Positions 22,790-23,964 of a stretch of DNA of 23,964 nt are shown here, in pieces. Source of the DNA: Nitrosomonas sp. (lineage in GTDB: Bacteria > Pseudomonadota > Gammaproteobacteria > Burkholderiales > Nitrosomonadaceae); contig SXJH01000071.1 in the NCBI GenBank assembly GCA_005779435.1, forward strand, positions 1 through 23,964, read 5' to 3'. The translations under genes were made by a program, and so were the position numbers. Each line of letters starts with the position of its first letter. Positions within the stretch are counted from its first letter, which is position 1. The notes beneath the pieces were generated by a model. The model saw nothing but the letters and a program-made list of their open reading frames with translations, searched no databases and was not told the origin of the DNA.

Positions 22790-23964
22790 TTACCGCTCGT
22801 ACGCCAACACCGGCGCCAGCCATCGTTCCGCTTCTTCCAGTGTCCAGTCTTTACGCTTGGCATAATCCTCGACTTGATCCTTGCCGATCTTGCCGACGGC
22901 AAAAAATGTCGATTCCGGGTGAGAGAAATAGAAACCGGATACCGCTGCGGTCGGAACCATCGCGAACGATTCGGTGATGACGATACCGGCATTCTCCGTG
23001 GCGTTCAGCACGGCAAACAACGGTCCTTTCTCGGTGTGATCCGGGCATGCGGGATAGCCCGGCGCAGGGCGGATGCCGCGATATTCCTCGTTGATCAGTT
23101 GTTCGTTGGTTAAGGTCTCATCCTTGGCGTAGCCCCAGAATTCACGGCGCACCCGGGCATGCATGTGCTCGGCGAAACCTTCCGCCAGGCGGTCGGCAAG
23201 GGCTTTGAGCACAATGGCGCTGTAGTCGTCGTTGGCATCTTCAAAAGCTTTGACGCGTTCGTCGATACCGAATCCGGCGCCGACAGCGAATAGGCCGATG
23301 AAATCGGCGATGCCGCTTTCCTTCGGCGCAATGAAGTCGGATAAGCACCGGTTCGGCTTGCCGGACGGTTTTTGATCCTGCTGACGCAAGCAATGATAGA
23401 TCATCGCAATTTTACTGCGTGTATGATCGGTGTAGATTTCGATGTCATCGCCGACCGAATTGGCTGGGAACAAGCCGATCACCGCATTGGCGCTCAACCA
23501 TTTTTGTTCGATGATTTTTTTCAGCATCGTTTGTGCGTCGCGAAACAAGTGGCTTGCAGTTTCGCCGACCACTTCATCCTGCAGAATATCCGGGTAGCGT
23601 CCGGCCAGTTCCCAAGCCTGGAAGAACGGCGTCCAATCGACATAGGGGACGATTTTTTCCAGCGGATAATTATTCAGCGTGCGAATGCCGATCAGCTCGG
23701 GCTGATAGGGTTGATAGCTTTTCCAATCGGTCTTGAACGCATTGGCGCGCGCCTCGGCTATCGGCAGCAGATTCGCAGGGCCTTTCTTGTTTTTGTGCTG
23801 GGTACGGACTTTTTCGTATTCGTCTTTGACTTCTTGTACATAACGGTCGCGCAGGTCTCGCGACAACAGGTTGCTGCACACGCCGACCGCGCGGCTGGCA
23901 TCGGGCACCCAAACCACCGGGCCATCGTAATGCGGCGCGATTTTGACTGCGGTGTGTACGCGCG
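22790..23964 (-). CDS. metH: Cobalamin-dependent methionine synthase MetH, C-terminal part (runs off the window)
   Basis: About 390 codons, open to the window end. MetH transfers a methyl group from methyltetrahydrofolate to homocysteine through cobalamin. The visible part covers the end of the cobalamin-binding domain (T-A-V-K-I-A-P-H-Y-D-G-P-V-V-W-V-P-D-A-S-R-A) and the whole AdoMet-dependent reactivation domain: V-D-W-T-P-F-F-Q-A-W-E-L, E-I-Y-T-D, A-E-H-M-H-A-R-V-R-R-E-F-W-G-Y, and the AdoMet-binding G-I-R-P-A-P-G-Y-P-A-C-P-D-H-T-E-K. It ends with F-Y-F-S-H-P-E-S, K-I-G-K-D-Q-V-E-D-Y-A and L-A-P-V-L-A-Y-E-R. An internal GTG at 23917 is not the start; the frame continues upstream with conserved sequence. 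The stop abuts the dioxygenase stop. Confidence 0.97.
   Translation of the reverse strand, partial: RVHTAVKIAPHYDGPVVWVPDASRAVGVCSNLLSRDLRDRYVQEVKDEYEKVRTQHKNKKGPANLLPIAEARANAFKTDWKSYQPYQPELIGIRTLNNYPLEKIVPYVDWTPFFQAWELAGRYPDILQDEVVGETASHLFRDAQTMLKKIIEQKWLSANAVIGLFPANSVGDDIEIYTDHTRSKIAMIYHCLRQQDQKPSGKPNRCLSDFIAPKESGIADFIGLFAVGAGFGIDERVKAFEDANDDYSAIVLKALADRLAEGFAEHMHARVRREFWGYAKDETLTNEQLINEEYRGIRPAPGYPACPDHTEKGPLFAVLNATENAGIVITESFAMVPTAAVSGFYFSHPESTFFAVGKIGKDQVEDYAKRKDWTLEEAERWLAPVLAYER

Overview
The window reads as chromosome from a betaproteobacterium of the Nitrosomonas type. This is inferred from the gene set (RapA, PmbA, YjgA/DarP, MetH, c-type cytochromes) and from short palindromic intergenic elements of a kind I associate with ammonia-oxidiser genomes; no rRNA or ribosomal protein gene is present to fix the taxonomy. 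I see no tRNA, CRISPR array, phage or intact IS.

Layout. (1) 201-1010: a small toxin-antitoxin patch, brnT/brnA overlapping by 11 bp with a perfect inverted repeat directly before the toxin start, followed by a HicB-like antitoxin with no HicA. (2) 1129-6382: housekeeping genes: rapA (+), then pmbA (-) divergent from yjgA/darP (+). (3) 6549-8545: a translationally coupled operon on the minus strand encoding a diheme and a triheme exported cytochrome c. (4) 8818-9753: a zinc-dependent histone-deacetylase-family amidohydrolase. (5) 9844-17652: a zinc-limitation island. On the minus strand a ZnuD-like TonB-dependent receptor is followed by two paralogous secreted proteins of the cyanobacterial All3515 type, one carrying a dockerin-like calcium module. 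Divergently on the plus strand lie a ZigA-type COG0523 GTPase, a Fur-family regulator that is most likely Zur, and a second COG0523 GTPase. A Zur-type palindrome sits just before the first GTPase gene. (6) 17653-19662: a noncoding stretch, then two membrane proteins of unknown function. (7) 19684-22789: DoxX and pirin (-), then a divergent LysR regulator overlapping a Tat-exported intradiol dioxygenase (+). (8) 22790 to the end: the C-terminal third of MetH, running off the window.

How the parts fit. The island in (5) is a coherent zinc-starvation response: outer-membrane uptake, secreted proteins that may handle zinc, cytoplasmic GTPase metallochaperones, and the repressor. The most unusual observation is that 19 bp after the second COG0523 gene there is an 82-bp, 3-mismatch copy (64 bp identical) of an internal piece of the deacetylase gene about 8.5 kb away. 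It is oriented so that read-through RNA from the zur/COG0523 genes would be perfectly antisense to the mRNA of a zinc-dependent enzyme. It may be a recombination scar or a trans-acting antisense element; the sequence alone cannot decide.

Three genes (rapA, pmbA, pirin) have stop codons lying in or touching the ends of short inverted-repeat elements, which suggests a shared insertion or retention preference.
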